In this document: one piece after another, positions 1 through 10,690 of the stretch
Position numbering within the stretch: the first letter of the stretch is position 1
Layout: every line of letters begins with the position of its first letter
NCBI GenBank assembly: GCA_037176725.1
Contig: JAZBRS010000029.1
Location: 128,559,001-128,623,000 of the forward strand
DNA: 64,000 bases
Reading direction: 5' to 3'
Origin: Posidonia oceanica
Taxonomy: Eukaryota > Streptophyta > Magnoliopsida > Alismatales > Posidoniaceae
Made by a program: the position numbers and the translations under genes
The notes under the pieces: model-generated
What the model saw: only the letters and a program-made list of their open reading frames with translations
Databases searched by the model: none
What the model was told of the DNA's origin: nothing

Positions 1-151
1 TGAGACTCCCGGCTATCTGTTCGTTACCGAATCCCCCTCCGCGGTGGCATAACACAGATCGGTTCTACAGTTTCCATCGGACCACGGGGCATTCGACGGA
101 TGACTGCCTAACTTTACGGGATGCCATTCAGTGCCTGATCAATTGAAAGAT
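1..151 (+). pseudogene. gag C-terminal fragment (zinc-knuckle region)
   Basis: This stretch aligns by eye base for base with 28699-28870, where the reading contains an FCSFLRATGHLTNNC-type knuckle followed by LRDAVQCLID. In plant Ty3/gypsy gag this region normally reads C-X2-H-X4-H-X4-C and binds RNA. Here the frame is broken by substitutions and small changes, so it is a dead gag end. The rest of gag lies to the left of the window. Confidence 0.6.
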
Positions 152-620
152 CATCAGCATTGACACGCAGGAGGCAACACCTGCACACACACCTGCACCA
201 GCATTCGCACACCCTAGTGTAGCCGACCCTTCCTCTTCCGAGTCTGCAGGCTTCGAAGATGTCGGACCTCGGGGGTCTTCTCCCTCACACCAATCTTCTT
301 TGAGTCTAGCTCCGCCCCGGTGGATCCTTTTGATCCCATCGGTGCAATATCCTTCGCCCACTTTTCCTAGCTCGCCCGAGGGATGCTCGAAGATGTAGCA
401 GTAGCGTCAACAGCAAGCTCGACTGTAGCACCATCCAGGTCAGCATCTCCTCCAACCCTACCAGCTCCAGTGCTCCCTGCACTGCCATCCACAACTCCAG
501 CAGCTCCAGTGCTCCCCGCACTGCCCTCAGCAGCTCCCCGTATTGCCGACCACAGGCCCCGCCGACAGTGCCAGCAGCGCCGGAGCAGATCCAGCACCTC
601 CCTCTCGAGGTCGCTGACAG

Positions 621-626
621 GTAAGT
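621..626 (+). promoter_or_regulatory. Candidate splice donor after gag (copy 1)
   Basis: The sequence CTGACAG|GTAAGT matches the plant 5' splice-site consensus and sits just after the Ala/Pro-rich gag linker. The identical site stands in the same place in copy 2 (29291-29296), although the flanking DNA has diverged. Splicing itself is inferred. Confidence 0.4.
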
Positions 627-767
627 CCCTCTTACCCTTCTTTTGATTTCTGTAGTGTCTTTTCTTTTATTGCCATTTTGTTTTGCTTTTTCTCACCTAA
701 TGGAAAACCATAAAAAATATAAAATCAGGAAAAACCAAAAACATGCATTCCTTCTTTTCATCTGCAT

Positions 768-965
768 CCGGGCTGGCAGCCCTAACTTCTCGACGATAAG
801 TCCGTCAACTTGTCATTCGGGCTGGCAGCCCTAACTGCCCGGTCGACGCCCATCAAAGCGTCTATCTGGGCTGATAGCCCTAACTATCTGGCGATGGGTC
901 CGTCAACTCATCACCGGGTTGGCAGCCCTAACTGCTTGGCGATAGGTCCGTCAACTTATTATCTT
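768..965 (+). repeat. Double-hairpin repeat cluster (copy 1, cluster 1)
   Basis: Several units of about 48 nt share the scheme [GGGCTG][arm]CCCTAA[arm]NCGGC[arm]TCCGTCAA[arm]. The first hairpin appears as ATAG-ccctaa-CTAT. The second appears as GATAAG-tccgtcaa-CTTGTC, GATGGG-tccgtcaa-CTCATC and GATAGG-tccgtcaa-CTTATT. G.U pairs are needed in some arms. One unit (about 835-865) is degenerate. Confidence 0.65.
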
Positions 966-999
966 GCACATATCATATCACCTCCTGCATGTACATATC

Positions 1000-2340
1000 A
1001 TTTCTAATATCCTTGAAAACCAAAAAGCACAAAAAAAATAAAATAAAAAACCAAAAACATGTTTTCCCTTCTACTAGTTTCCTCCTTTATGTTTTCCTAA
1101 AGCAAAAACCATAAAAATCACAAAACCAACAAAATTCCAAAAACACGTGTAAAATCTACAAAATACATAAACATTTGTATAATCTGAAACCCGGCTTTGG
1201 ACAAACAAGCAGCGCCGAGAGGGTGTCAAGTATTGACAATCTCAGGCAGAACTCACCCGAGCAGTGCCATCTCTTGCTTGTGGCTACATATTGAGACTGA
1301 GAGCAGAACACAGCATCTCGCGGAGCTCAAAACTCCAAAAGCGAGATCCACCCTATCAAGAGAGTCCATCAGACATGGAGAGGACCAAAGCAGAGCAGAG
1401 CATAGTTAGAGACTGTCTGTATATAGCAGAGGTTGAAGGTGTATGCCGACCAGCCGAACTCTTAACGCCTCACCCGGGACCGCTACCCCAAGGGGGCGAA
1501 GTCATGCATATCCAAAAGAATAGAGATCATGTGAGCAAAAAAATGATAACAAGATATGCATGCTGGGCAGAAAAGAAAAAAATGAAGAAAGAAGCTGAAG
1601 AAAGAAGGTGTCCATGAGAGGAGTGATTCGGACAAGTATCGAAGCTCCCTCAACTTTCAACTCCAAGCACCGCATTGCCAACTGCACGGGAAACTTTATC
1701 TAGAAGACTTGGCCCCACCCTCCGAGCGCAGCAGCACACTCCAACCCCTTTGTGCAGACAACAACTCTACCTCCTTGGCAGGCTAGATACAACTCCAGTC
1801 ACTCAAGAGGGGAAAAAGAAACATCAACCCGAGAGTGTCAAAAGCGGTAGTCGGTCCCCAAGGATTTAAGACAGAGGCTATGAAGCTACATCCAATGCTT
1901 CTGCTATCCGCGTGTAGCCAAAGGCTATACTCTGCAAAGCTGAGGCCTCATCCCGAATTAAGAGTGAGAATGAGAGCCACCAACCACAACTCGACATGGT
2001 GTTGCTCGAGGATCGAGATCTCCTGAGTCAGGAAGTGCAGAAGCATCCTCTCGCCAAATAGCTGCTTTTAATCCAAAGCCACAAAAACATGCATGCATAA
2101 TAACCTATCTTCCCCTTCTTCTGTTGTCGAAAAACGGAGTCAAGGACGACCACTTTTGCCTGCCTCGCTTAGAGGCTCCGTGCTTTTCACATTTTGCCGC
2201 CCACCGCATTGGGTAGGTCCTTGATGACAGACATGTCCCTTGTTTATCACCTTGTGGCATTACATCACATGCCCGCTCTGAGACTATTACACGCCCACTG
2301 CGATGGGTTCCCGTTTTCTCTCTGCATCATCTCGCATTCA
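1000..2340. other. Non-coding internal region of copy 1
   Basis: This is A-rich and mixed-composition DNA, collinear with about 29690-31030 of copy 2 (for example the block around 1195-1500 matches 29890-30190). Short open frames exist but are not conserved in frame between the copies, so I do not call any of them genes. Confidence 0.6.
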
Positions 2341-2345
2341 TCACG

Positions 2346-2500
2346 CCCGGGCTGGTAGCCCTAACTACTCGACGATAAGTCCGTCAACTTATAACCCCAG
2401 GCTGATATCTCTAACTATTCGGCGATGAGTCCGTCAACTTGTCACCAGGCTGGCAGCCCTAACTGTTTGGCGATAGGTTTGTCAACTTATCACCCTGCAT
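2346..2500 (+). repeat. Double-hairpin repeat cluster (copy 1, cluster 2)
   Basis: There are three units. The first has GTAG-ccctaa-CTAC as hairpin 1 and GATAAG-tccgtcaa-CTTATA as hairpin 2. The second has GATGAG paired with CTTGTC. The third has GCAG-ccctaa-CTGT followed by GATAGG paired with CTTATC. A degenerate unit follows near 2578-2625. Confidence 0.65.
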
Positions 2501-2887
2501 TCTCCTTTGCATTATCCCATTGCATCTCCCACTGGTATTGCACATTGCACGGTGAGCCCTTACATCCGTCTCATTGCATCGGGCTGGTACCCCTAACTAC
2601 TCGGTTGGCAAACTCGTTAGTTTTGTCTCCATTTTGCATTTCGATGCCAAGGGCGCTTCGGTTGTCCCTTGGCATCTTTCACCGATACTAGGGACATCTT
2701 TATTTGACTGTCCTATAGTATCACATTTTCATCTGCATCCGGGCTGACATCTCCAACTGTTAAGGGAACGTCTACGGACCTCTGCCACACCTTCAGGTAT
2801 GTTACTCCCTTTGCATCTATGGTTACAAGTCATCCCACTTGTCACCACCTCTCTTGCCTGACAGACTTGCTGGCCTGTCACCATCCA

Positions 2888-3085
2888 TCGGGCTGATAGC
2901 CCCAACTATCCGGTGATAAGTCCGTCAACTCCTCGCGAGCTGATAGCCCCAACTATCCAGTGATGAGTCCGTCAACTCCTCAGCAGGCTGATAGCCCCAA
3001 CTATCCGACGATGAGTCCGTCAACTCCTCACAGGGCTGATGGCCCTAACTATCCGGCGATAGATCTGTTAACTTATCACCTTTCA
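2888..3085 (+). repeat. Double-hairpin repeat cluster (copy 1, cluster 3, four tandem units)
   Basis: Four near-tandem units of about 48-50 bp occur here. The first three carry ATAG-ccccaa-CTAT as hairpin 1. Hairpin 2 is GATAAG or GATGAG with CTCCTC (one mismatch) in the first three units and GATAGA-tctgttaa-CTTATC in the fourth. This is the most regular run in copy 1. Confidence 0.65.
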
Positions 3086-3189
3086 TCATAGTGTAATAGC
3101 ATTCTATTGCATAGCATTAGCATCTCATTACATGTCATCATGTAGCTTCCTTGTATTTCCCGTAGAGTCAATCCTAGTACTGCATTTCA

Positions 3190-3580
3190 TCATCACACGG
3201 ACATCGCATACCTAGATTTCGAGCCCCTGGTTTGCGTATTGCTTAAGGTAGCATCCTCAGCACCCGTAACTCTACGCAGCTTGCCGGCTTTGGATGATAC
3301 CTACCCTGCGGTAGTGCATGACCAGGATTGTTTTCTCGGTTTCGCGTGTCCGGCATCCCACTGTATATATAATGCATCTCACTGCATAACATCGCACCAC
3401 ATTGCATTCTTAATGCACTGCTACTCCTCTGTAGTCATCACACCAACTCCCACATTCCACTTTCCCGGACATTGCGTGCTTAGGAAATCGAACCCCTGGT
3501 TCGCACATTGCTTAAAGTGCTACCTTCAGCATTTCGCAGCTTCCTTACAGCTAGCCAGCTTGAGGTAACACCCGCGGTAG
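3190..3580. repeat. Repeated block with pol III B-box-like word (copy 1)
   Basis: Two degenerate copies of a unit contain a GGGGTTCGA-like word on the minus strand, followed by 'cttgccggcttt' and 'gcggtagtgcgcggcc' on the plus strand. The equivalent block in copy 2 (31960-32580) is cleaner. No tRNA fold accompanies the word. Confidence 0.45.
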
Positions 3581-4069
3581 TGCGCGGCCCAGGATCGCTT
3601 TCTTGGTATTACGTGCCCGTCACCGCATGCATATCCACAACATCTTACTTTCAACGCATGCATCACCTTCACCTCGAGAAAATCTAGGTGAATGGCACCC
3701 TCGCGCTAGAGCTGTACACCGCTCAACGTACTTTCGTCGTTCGGCTTTCCCGAAGTACTGCCCGGTGACCTCTGCATTGCATTTTTCCGCCACTATCACG
3801 TGCATTCATCACCCGCTTTCCCCTAGTGGAGTACAGGGCAACGAGCATTAGCGTAAGCATCACATCAACATTAGTACCGCACACTAGCCTTGCATTCGAG
3901 CTGCATCCTAGTGTCGACATAAGTATCTGTATTGTGGCAGCGAGTCATGATTTTTGATGCATCCGCCGAATAAGTGACCCACGCCTACAACAACATTGGC
4001 GTCCTACCGACGTCAGGAGGGGTGTCTTGTCTACCCTGAGCAGCGGCCTCGGTCCCCTTGACCTCGCTT

Positions 4070-4080
4070 AGGAAGGGGCA
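4070..4080 (+). promoter_or_regulatory. Polypurine tract before 3' LTR (copy 1)
   Basis: AGGAAGGGGCA lies directly before the LTR start. The matching sequence in copy 2 is GGGAGGGGCATC at about 33145-33156. This is the expected plus-strand primer site for reverse transcription. Confidence 0.6.
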
Positions 4081-4284
4081 TCAATAGACACCCCAATTTG
4101 ACAGCCATTTGGCAGATTTCACTCGTGGATCGAACTCAGATACCTAAAACCCCACTTTCCACTAAAACCCCATCCAAACCCTAAAACTCAACCAAAACTC
4201 CAACATTTCTCCCCCAACACAAACTTAGGCCAAATAGAAATCCACTAGGCTCATTTAGAAGCCCAGTTGAGACAGGAGGGTCCA

Positions 4285-4397
4285 GTCGCTAGTCACACAG
4301 GCGACTGGACTGTGTTGTCGCCACTTGCACAGGCGACTCGGTTTGTCGCCAATCACAGCGGCGACTGGACTGAGTTGTCGCCAGCAAGTGCGGCGAC
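4285..4397. repeat. GTCGCC-N9-GGCGAC dyad array (LTR, copy 1)
   Basis: Four 21-bp units occur at 4285-4305, 4317-4337, 4345-4365 and 4377-4397. Each is two six-base inverted arms separated by exactly nine bases. The first unit has one arm substitution. Spacer sequences differ while arm sequence and spacing are kept. Starts are 28-32 bp apart. Confidence 0.8.
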
Positions 4398-5720
4398 TCA
4401 CCTGTTCAACCTTCTCCTACGCAAACCGCCGCACGCCACGACCTGCACCTATACCGTCTGCCCATACCGTGCGCGCCACCCCTACCAGAGCTCTCACCCA
4501 TGCCTCTGACACCTCCCACGCCATGCCCTACCATCCACGACCTTCATGCACCTTGACCAAACAAAACCACGATCTTTCCTCACAACCCAAAAGAAAGGAA
4601 CCCATCGCCGGCTCACTCCCTCACACTTCGGTAGTTGCTTTCCCTTGCTTTCAGAGCGACCTAGAGCCAAAGAATACCTTCTGAGTGATCCCCGAACATC
4701 TCCGGACACCGACATAAACTCCAACAAGCCTCCCAAGCCTCCGAGCATCCTTCGCACCGTCGTCTTCCCCAACTCCGGTGAGTCACCCGAACTCCGGCAG
4801 CGACCTCCTCTCGCCCGTCCGACGCTGCATTCTCCTTCCTCGCACACCAGGAAGCACCTTCGGACGTCCCCGAGCACGTTCCAACGCCGTCGAGCGACCA
4901 CCGCAACCTCCGCGCCATCCAACTCTGGTGAGCCAAGTCGGGAGGCACGTCCATGCCCCTGCACAGGTATGAAAGCACTCCCTTTCCATCCTCGGACTTC
5001 TCTCTAGCTCTCTCAGCCTCCTCCGAGCGCCTTGGTGGCGTCTTGCGGCCTGTCGGCCTCCCCAAGGCTGGCGGACACGGTCGTCGCCGGCGAGAAGAGG
5101 AGTGAGGTGGTTAGAGCGATCTGTTAGCCCATTTTTAATTTTGAATGCATACTCGCGTTCGTGGGAATGTTGTGAAACTTCCCCGATCGCCACTGGTCCC
5201 TTTCGTGTCGCCGTCAGTGCGGACTTTGGCGTCAAAGTCCGACCTTTGGACTGTCACCGGTCGGAGTTTGGGCCGCCGTATCTCGCGGCCCATGCGGTTG
5301 TTTTGCTTGATATCTGTATGCATGTGTTCGTGGTTGTATGTTCTTTAATTTCATGCAATTAGTTTCCTATCTTGCATAGCCACCGGCAGGGGATTTGGCT
5401 CCAAAGTTCGCCATGCGAACTGCCTGAGCTGCCAGCTAAGGCACCGCTTGTAGTGGCGACTAGCCTAGCTTTCTGAGCAGTCTCCGCACCGACTTTGCGC
5501 CAACGTATCTCCCTGTCTGGGCACCCCTTTTGCTTTTTGTTTGCATGGATTTGATCTTGGATGTGCCCTCTACATTTCTATATGTTTAGCTTCTTATTTT
5601 GAATCGATTTGCTAGCCTTCCTAAGGCGATGAAGTTGCCTGTCTGGGAACCTACACAGGGTCCAGCTGCCGCTCTCGCCGGTGATATGTGCCGCCACCGC
5701 TCCGGCTGGCGACGTGCATC

Positions 5721-5769
5721 GTCGCCTTGAGCACCGGCGACTAACCTTGTCGCCCAGATGACCGGCGAC
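5721..5769. repeat. GTCGCC-N9-GGCGAC dyads near LTR 3' part (copy 1)
   Basis: Two perfect units lie at 5721-5741 and 5749-5769, both with nine-base spacers and 28 bp between starts. This is a second cluster in the same LTR, about 1.35 kb from the first. Confidence 0.75.
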
Positions 5770-7096
5770 GAAGCTTGACATCCAAACAGTAGCCCACATC
5801 CTTTGTTTGTTGCTTTGGTTTTTTCATCCACTTAGCATATTCAACCCCGTTGTAATTTCCTGATTGCTTTATTATTGCATCATGGCATTCTAGTCCTAAT
5901 CATCCATATTTTGCATGTTTTCACTACGTATAGCATGTTTTCAAATGGTATTTAGGCAAGCAAAGCATACATTAGGCATGCATAGTATTATCGCCTACGG
6001 GCGTACAGTTAAAAGCAAGCATTTGCTGAAATTCCCGCATATGCAAGTAATTAGCATTGAAAGACCGATTCCTCGGACGTGTCGGGGGTGCCTAACACTT
6101 TCCCCGCACATAATAAGAGTCCTTATCCTTTTTTTGGGCCTGCAATGACCATTATGCCCTTATCATAGGCACGAGTCATTTTATTTTGCATAACATCACA
6201 TCCACTTGCATGTTTTCTATGTTTTCCTCGGTTTTCCTCGTCTTTCCGAAAATAGACTAGGTGACGACTCCATTTTGTCTTATCTTTTTGTTTCTCTTCT
6301 TCACGTCGTTATCCGTGAAGACCTCTCTCTTTCGAACCCTCGTCGGTCCGGATCCCTCGAGACGGGCATTCACAATATGAAAATGGTTTTGTTAGAATTA
6401 AAAATCATGAAAAATATGAATTTATCATTAAGAAAGTACAAAATGTAAGATGGAATCCAAAAGTTAAAAATATGTAGATTCCTATAACTAATACATTTAG
6501 ACCCAAAATTAAGTAGGTTCCAAAATCTCTACTTGTTCCAGATACTTGATAACCCCAAGGAGGAGAAGGAACATGAGACTATAAATCATTGACAAATATT
6601 GGTAATCCCATTGAAAATGTATGTTTTAATTGCTTTATGTTAAAACATGATTCTATATAAGTTTTTCATTAAAAATTTATTTCTTAATGAAAAATTTGGA
6701 TAGAATATATCTCAAATTCAATTATCATGATTTTATATGATTTTTAAAATTTTTATATCAATTTTTTGAATTATCATGTGCTTAAAACTCTGATCTCCAG
6801 ATTTTGGACAATTGAAATTTTTCGGTCTACTGAAAAACCTGATAGAAGAAATTTTGATTTTAAATTAGTTTCATATTTAATTCTTTTAAATTAAGTTATC
6901 CTGATTCTTTATAAGACTCATCCTTGCATAGGTTTGTTGTAAGAATTTTTGAAAGAATTTTTGAAGATTATTGAACCATTATTGTGATATACATCTTCTG
7001 TTTAATCCTTGATCCATGTCATATACCTTTTTGCTTTTGACAAAGTGGGAGAAGATAGTATTAATTTGGCACTTAATCTACTTATTTATAAATGAT

Positions 7097-8140
7097 AGGG
7101 GGAGAAAAAGTGATTTGGGATTAAGAGTTTTTCAAGACTATATATACTTACTCATGATGCTACTGAAATTTGTGTTTGTGTCTATACTTACAATGATACA
7201 TTTTTTGCTATGATGTGTATGAATTTCCATTGAACTATTATTTTTACACATGCTTGATGAAAAGGGGGAGCTTTACTGAATAATTTTGTTTGTAATCGAT
7301 CTTTATAGATCTTTACAATACACTTGCTTATATTAAATATCTATATTGAATAATTCTCTTTACCCATGCTTATTGATAGGGGGAACATATTGAATATATT
7401 TTCCATCAAATGTTTATGATTAAATATCTTTCATATAAATGTTGATCTTGATGCCTATAGATCCAATAATTGGTATTTTATAAAAGTTGATTTTGATGCT
7501 TATTAAATATCCTTTACCCTATAAAGTTGATTTTGATGTCTATTGAATATCATTTACCATATGAAGTTAATTTTGATTGAATATCTTATAAAAGTTGATT
7601 TTGATGCTTATTAAATATCTTTCATATCTAACATATGTAATATGATTCATATACTACCCTATGAAGTTGATGATTCTTATTGAATATCTTATAAAGTTGA
7701 TTTTGATGTCTATTGAATATAATTTACCATATAAAGTTGATTTTGATTAAATATCTTATAAAAGTTGTTTTTGATGCTTATTGAAAATCCTTTATCTTTT
7801 GATATTGCTCTTGATTATATTGATTTATTTCTTTAGATTTATGCCTTCTATTCTTTTTGCTTATGACAAAAAGGGAGAGAAGAATAGGGATAAATTTTCC
7901 AAAACTATGTTTTGAGCTTATCATGTTAATGTTAATTAAGTGGATGGATTATGAGTCATACTTGAGTATTTTGTATGTTTTAAACTTGGATTATTTATTT
8001 TTGCTATTTTATATTGGACTCATATAATTAGGGGGAGTATTGAGGTATTTATTGTCATATCTTTATGCATATTCCAAAGGAGAGCCATTTCTATAACTTT
8101 GAAATATTTGTGGCTTTTGTCATCATAAAAAAGGGCGAGA
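7097..8140 (+). repeat. Multiplied polypurine tracts (Ty1/copia)
   Basis: Polypurine words occur at 7097-7104 (AGGGGGAG), 7261-7270 (AAAGGGGGAG), 7377-7384, 7868-7880 (AAAAAGGGAGAGA), 8030-8037 (AGGGGGAG) and at the LTR junction 8127-8140. Between them, 7430-7800 holds degenerate direct repeats of a 'GTTGATTTTGATGxxTATTGAATAT' type unit. Repeated polypurine tracts upstream of the 3' LTR are a described Sirevirus trait. Confidence 0.6.
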
Positions 8141-8484
8141 TTGTTGGTAAAATTACTTTATTTCTATTTTGATGATAATAAAACATATTTGTGAGCTAAC
8201 CTTTTTAATAGGTCTAGGAAGAGTTTTCATAGACTTTGGAAAAAGAAGAAGGCGAAATTGGCAAAGAAGATATCTATATGGAAGTTCAAGGCAATTCAAG
8301 TTAAATCTATTAAAGATTGGAAACCAAGTTTCTATTGTAATTAAAATGTCATGTAAATGTAATATGTTGTATTCTAGGAACTTGTAATAATCTCCCAAAT
8401 ACCCCCATAGTGCCTTAAGAAAATAGCCAAAGCCCCAAAACCAATCATTCATTAAAAACATTAAGTATAGGGCTTTATAGGGCA

Positions 8485-8632
8485 TTTCGACATACCGAAA
8501 TTTGGACTTACAGAGTGCACAACTGAGAACCAATTCGGCATACCAAACCAGTTTCGGTCTACCGTTTTGTTTGTCTGTTGTGAACATTTGTGAGTCATTC
8601 GGTCAACCAAACCAATTTTGGTATACCGAATG
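8485..8632. repeat. Palindromes upstream of the copia LTR TATA box
   Basis: Three dyads occur: TTTCG-N6-CGAAA (8485-8500), CGGT-CT-ACCG (8555-8564), and a long one at 8596-8632. The long one pairs CATTCGGT with ACCGAATG and, inside, ACCAAA with TTTGGT around a five-base loop. Sirevirus LTRs are known to carry CGG/CCG-cored palindromes in this position. Confidence 0.65.
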
Positions 8633-8688
8633 ACTATCCATTAGAAGTAAAAAGTAGCCGTTAGACACACTTTGTTACCCATCCTTTC

Positions 8689-8696
8689 TATAAATA
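8689..8696 (+). promoter_or_regulatory. TATA box of copia LTR
   Basis: TATAAATA lies 57 bp after the last palindrome, in the expected U3 position of the LTR. Confidence 0.6.
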
Positions 8697-9289
8697 TGGA
8701 CCTCCTCTTAGACACAAGAAGACCCACACTCTAGTATTTCATGATCTACCTATAGAGAAGAGTTTTTAAGCATTCCATTCCCATCTTGTGAGAAAAGTTC
8801 CCAAGCAAGAGAGTTTCATTCTCATCCTTTCACATTGCCAAAAGTGTTTTGGGAGATTGTAAAAAAGAATTGTAATCTTTCCTTTCTTCTAGTGTAAGTT
8901 CTTCTCCTGTTGTGAGAAGGGAAGGCTGTAGTTTTTGCGGAGCTTGGCGAGGGTTTGTCAAGGAGTGTAACGACGAGATCTTGGCTCGGTAACAAGATCG
9001 GATTAAGGAAACTTTCGCGGGGTCCTCGAGGAGTGGACTAAGCCAGGAAGGCTGAACCACTATAAGTATCTCTTGCACTTCATTTTCTCTCATCTCCTTC
9101 TTTGCATGGTTATAGTTTAATATTCAAATCCTTCACTTTATTCCATTTACTTGAATATTCTTTGTGTTTGTTGAATAAGTGTTTTGAATTCCGCATTTAT
9201 CTTTAAATCTCTATTCGCCCTCCCCTCTAGAGAAGTCTAAAATCCTAACAGTAGCGATAGAATTATTTGCCTGCCAATGATTATTTTGT

Positions 9290-10690
9290 CTTGATATTCA
9301 TGGCTTAGAAAGTAGTGCTAAACGCAGGGAGCTTAGAAACTTGGTATGCATGGCCAAGGTTGATTTTCTTATTATTCTTGAAACCAAAATGGAATCCTTC
9401 TCCCAAGGAACCCTAAGATCAATTGGGGGTGGTAGATTAAACAGGTGGGAAAGGTTGCCTGCGTAGGGCCTCTCAGGTGGTATATTAATTGGATGGGATG
9501 AGAATAACCACAAAAACTTGGAAGTTTTCCATGGACAATTCTCAATTTCTATCCATTTCAGGAATCTCTCAGACACATTTGAATGGTGGCTCACAAGAGT
9601 TTATGGTTCATGTTTGAGCCCTTCAAAATTGCTTTTTCATTCTGAACTTAGGCATATTCAATCTTTTGCTGGTGATAACTGGGCTATTGGGGGAGACTTC
9701 TACATCACTAAATATTCCCATGAATGCTCTAATGGATCCTCCTATATGTCCTTGATGGCTAACTTCAATGATTTCAATGCGGATGCTAATTTACTGGACC
9801 TTTCACCCAATAATTATGCTTATACTTAGTCAAATTTTCAGACAGATGCAACTCTAGTAAAACTGGATAGATTTTTAATCTCACCAAATTAGGAGGCCCG
9901 TTTTCCAACCTCCATTTGCTCTGGTAAAGCCCTTATAGTTTCTGATCATGTCCTAATTGTGTTAGACACTTGCCCTCCTGGTTGGGGGCCATTTCCTTTT
10001 AGATTTTATAAATCTCGATTCCTTAAAATTGACTTTGATTCTATTGTGAATGAGTGTTGGAATTCCTTCTCATAAATAGCTAATCCTGTTGCCAAATTCT
10101 CCTATAAAATTATAGTTGTTAAAGCTACTATTAAAGCTTGGCTTGTTTCTCATAGATATGACCATCAGTCTAGGCTTTTAGCTATTGAACATGAAATCCA
10201 TAGCTTAGATCGTCAAGCTGAATCAACTCCTCTATCTCCCCTCCAATTGCAACAAAGCTTGGTCTAAGGCTTGAGAATCTTAATTTACTCAAAGCTCAAG
10301 AAATTTACTAGAGATAGTGATCTCGTATTCAGTAGCTTAAGGAAGGGGATTTAAATACCTCCTTTTTTCACAAAGTTGCAAATTCTAGAAGGAGAAGGAA
10401 TACTATAACCTCCCTTTCTATTGATGGGATTAGACCTGAGGCACCCTATCTTATATGCTCATCAATTCATGAACATTTCCATAAACTCTTCAATAAATCC
10501 CCTTCTTCTTGCTTCAGGATGAGTTGGGATAATCTATTACCTACCAAGATATCAGATGGCCAGACAATTGAAAGCTCCTTCTCTGATAAGGAAATCAAAT
10601 GTAGTGTCTTTTCTCTTCCTGGTGACAAGTCTCTGGGATCTGATAGGTTCCCCCTATGATTCTATCAACATTTTTGGGACCCTATCAACA
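9290..10690 (+). pseudogene. LINE ORF2 remnant (endonuclease and start of RT)
   Basis: The broken reading starts with an AP-endonuclease-like domain: 'IILETKME' near 9380, 'GILIGWDENN' near 9480, 'WAIGGDFY' near 9680 (family normally GGDFN), 'NLLDLSPNNYAYT' near 9800, and 'ALIVSDHVLIVL' near 9930, which is the SDH box. It continues into a linker and then the start of the reverse transcriptase at about 10560-10680 ('SDKEIKCSVFSLPGDKSLGSDRF'-like, family DKSPGPDGF). The RT core is missing after 10690. Several stop codons (for example 9464, 9828, 9891) show it is dead. It is unlikely to be another family because the endonuclease motifs occur in order. Confidence 0.7.

Larger units (their letters stand above)
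1..6374 (+). mobile_element. Non-autonomous Ty3/gypsy element, copy 1 (3' part, cut by window start)
   Basis: The order is gag tail (1-151), Ala/Pro-rich linker (about 380-610), a strong splice-donor match (621-626), about 3.4 kb of non-coding DNA with repeated hairpin units, a polypurine tract (4070-4080) and a 3' LTR (4083-6374). The same order recurs in 28700-35579, so the two are sister copies of one family. No protease, reverse transcriptase, RNase H or integrase reading is visible between gag and LTR in either copy. The family therefore looks gag-only, comparable to the TR-GAG type of non-autonomous plant retrotransposon, and would need pol from a partner element. That dependency is inference. 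Confidence 0.8.
4083..6374 (+). repeat. 3' LTR of copy 1
   Basis: The start (AATAGACACCCCAATTTGACA) is a diverged form of the TGTAGACACCCCATTTTGACA start at 33157. The LTR runs through a GC-rich exon-like block ending at a CAG|GTATGA donor (about 4967), an array of GTCGCC/GGCGAC dyads, and a conserved 3' block (about 6035-6180) also present in the LTRs at 25320, 35195 and 50580. It ends near CATTCACA (6374). The exact ends are uncertain because the partner LTR lies outside the window. Confidence 0.7.
6375..9250 (+). mobile_element. Ty1/copia element, 3' end (Sirevirus-like)
   Basis: A non-coding AT-rich stretch with repeated A/G-rich polypurine words leads into a complete LTR that begins TGTTGGTAAA and ends ATCCTAACA. 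TGTTGG...CTAACA ends and an AAGGGCGAGATTG word at the junction are typical of Ty1/copia. No gag-pol coding sequence is present in 6375-8141, so the coding part is missing; the Ty3/gypsy copy 1 abuts at 6374. The Sirevirus assignment rests on the multiplied polypurine tracts and LTR palindromes. Confidence 0.7.
8142..9250 (+). repeat. Ty1/copia LTR (1109 bp)
   Basis: The LTR is bounded by TGTTGGTAAA at 8142 and ATCCTAACA ending at 9250, giving the inverted terminal words TGTTGG/CTAACA found in this superfamily. It contains inverted repeats at 8485-8500, 8555-8564 and 8596-8632, then a TATA box, then a U/R-like stretch ending in 'TTCGCCCTCCCCTC', common near the 3' end of such LTRs. Confidence 0.8.

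Noticed and set aside
770..3060. Interstitial telomere repeat suggested by CCCTAA words
   Set aside because: CCCTAA occurs singly as a hairpin loop every 48 nt, never in tandem.
2400..3085. Hammerhead ribozyme suggested by GATGAGTCCGTC
   Set aside because: The CUGAUGA core and the GAAA segment are absent; the downstream arm pairs directly with GATGAG, giving a plain hairpin.
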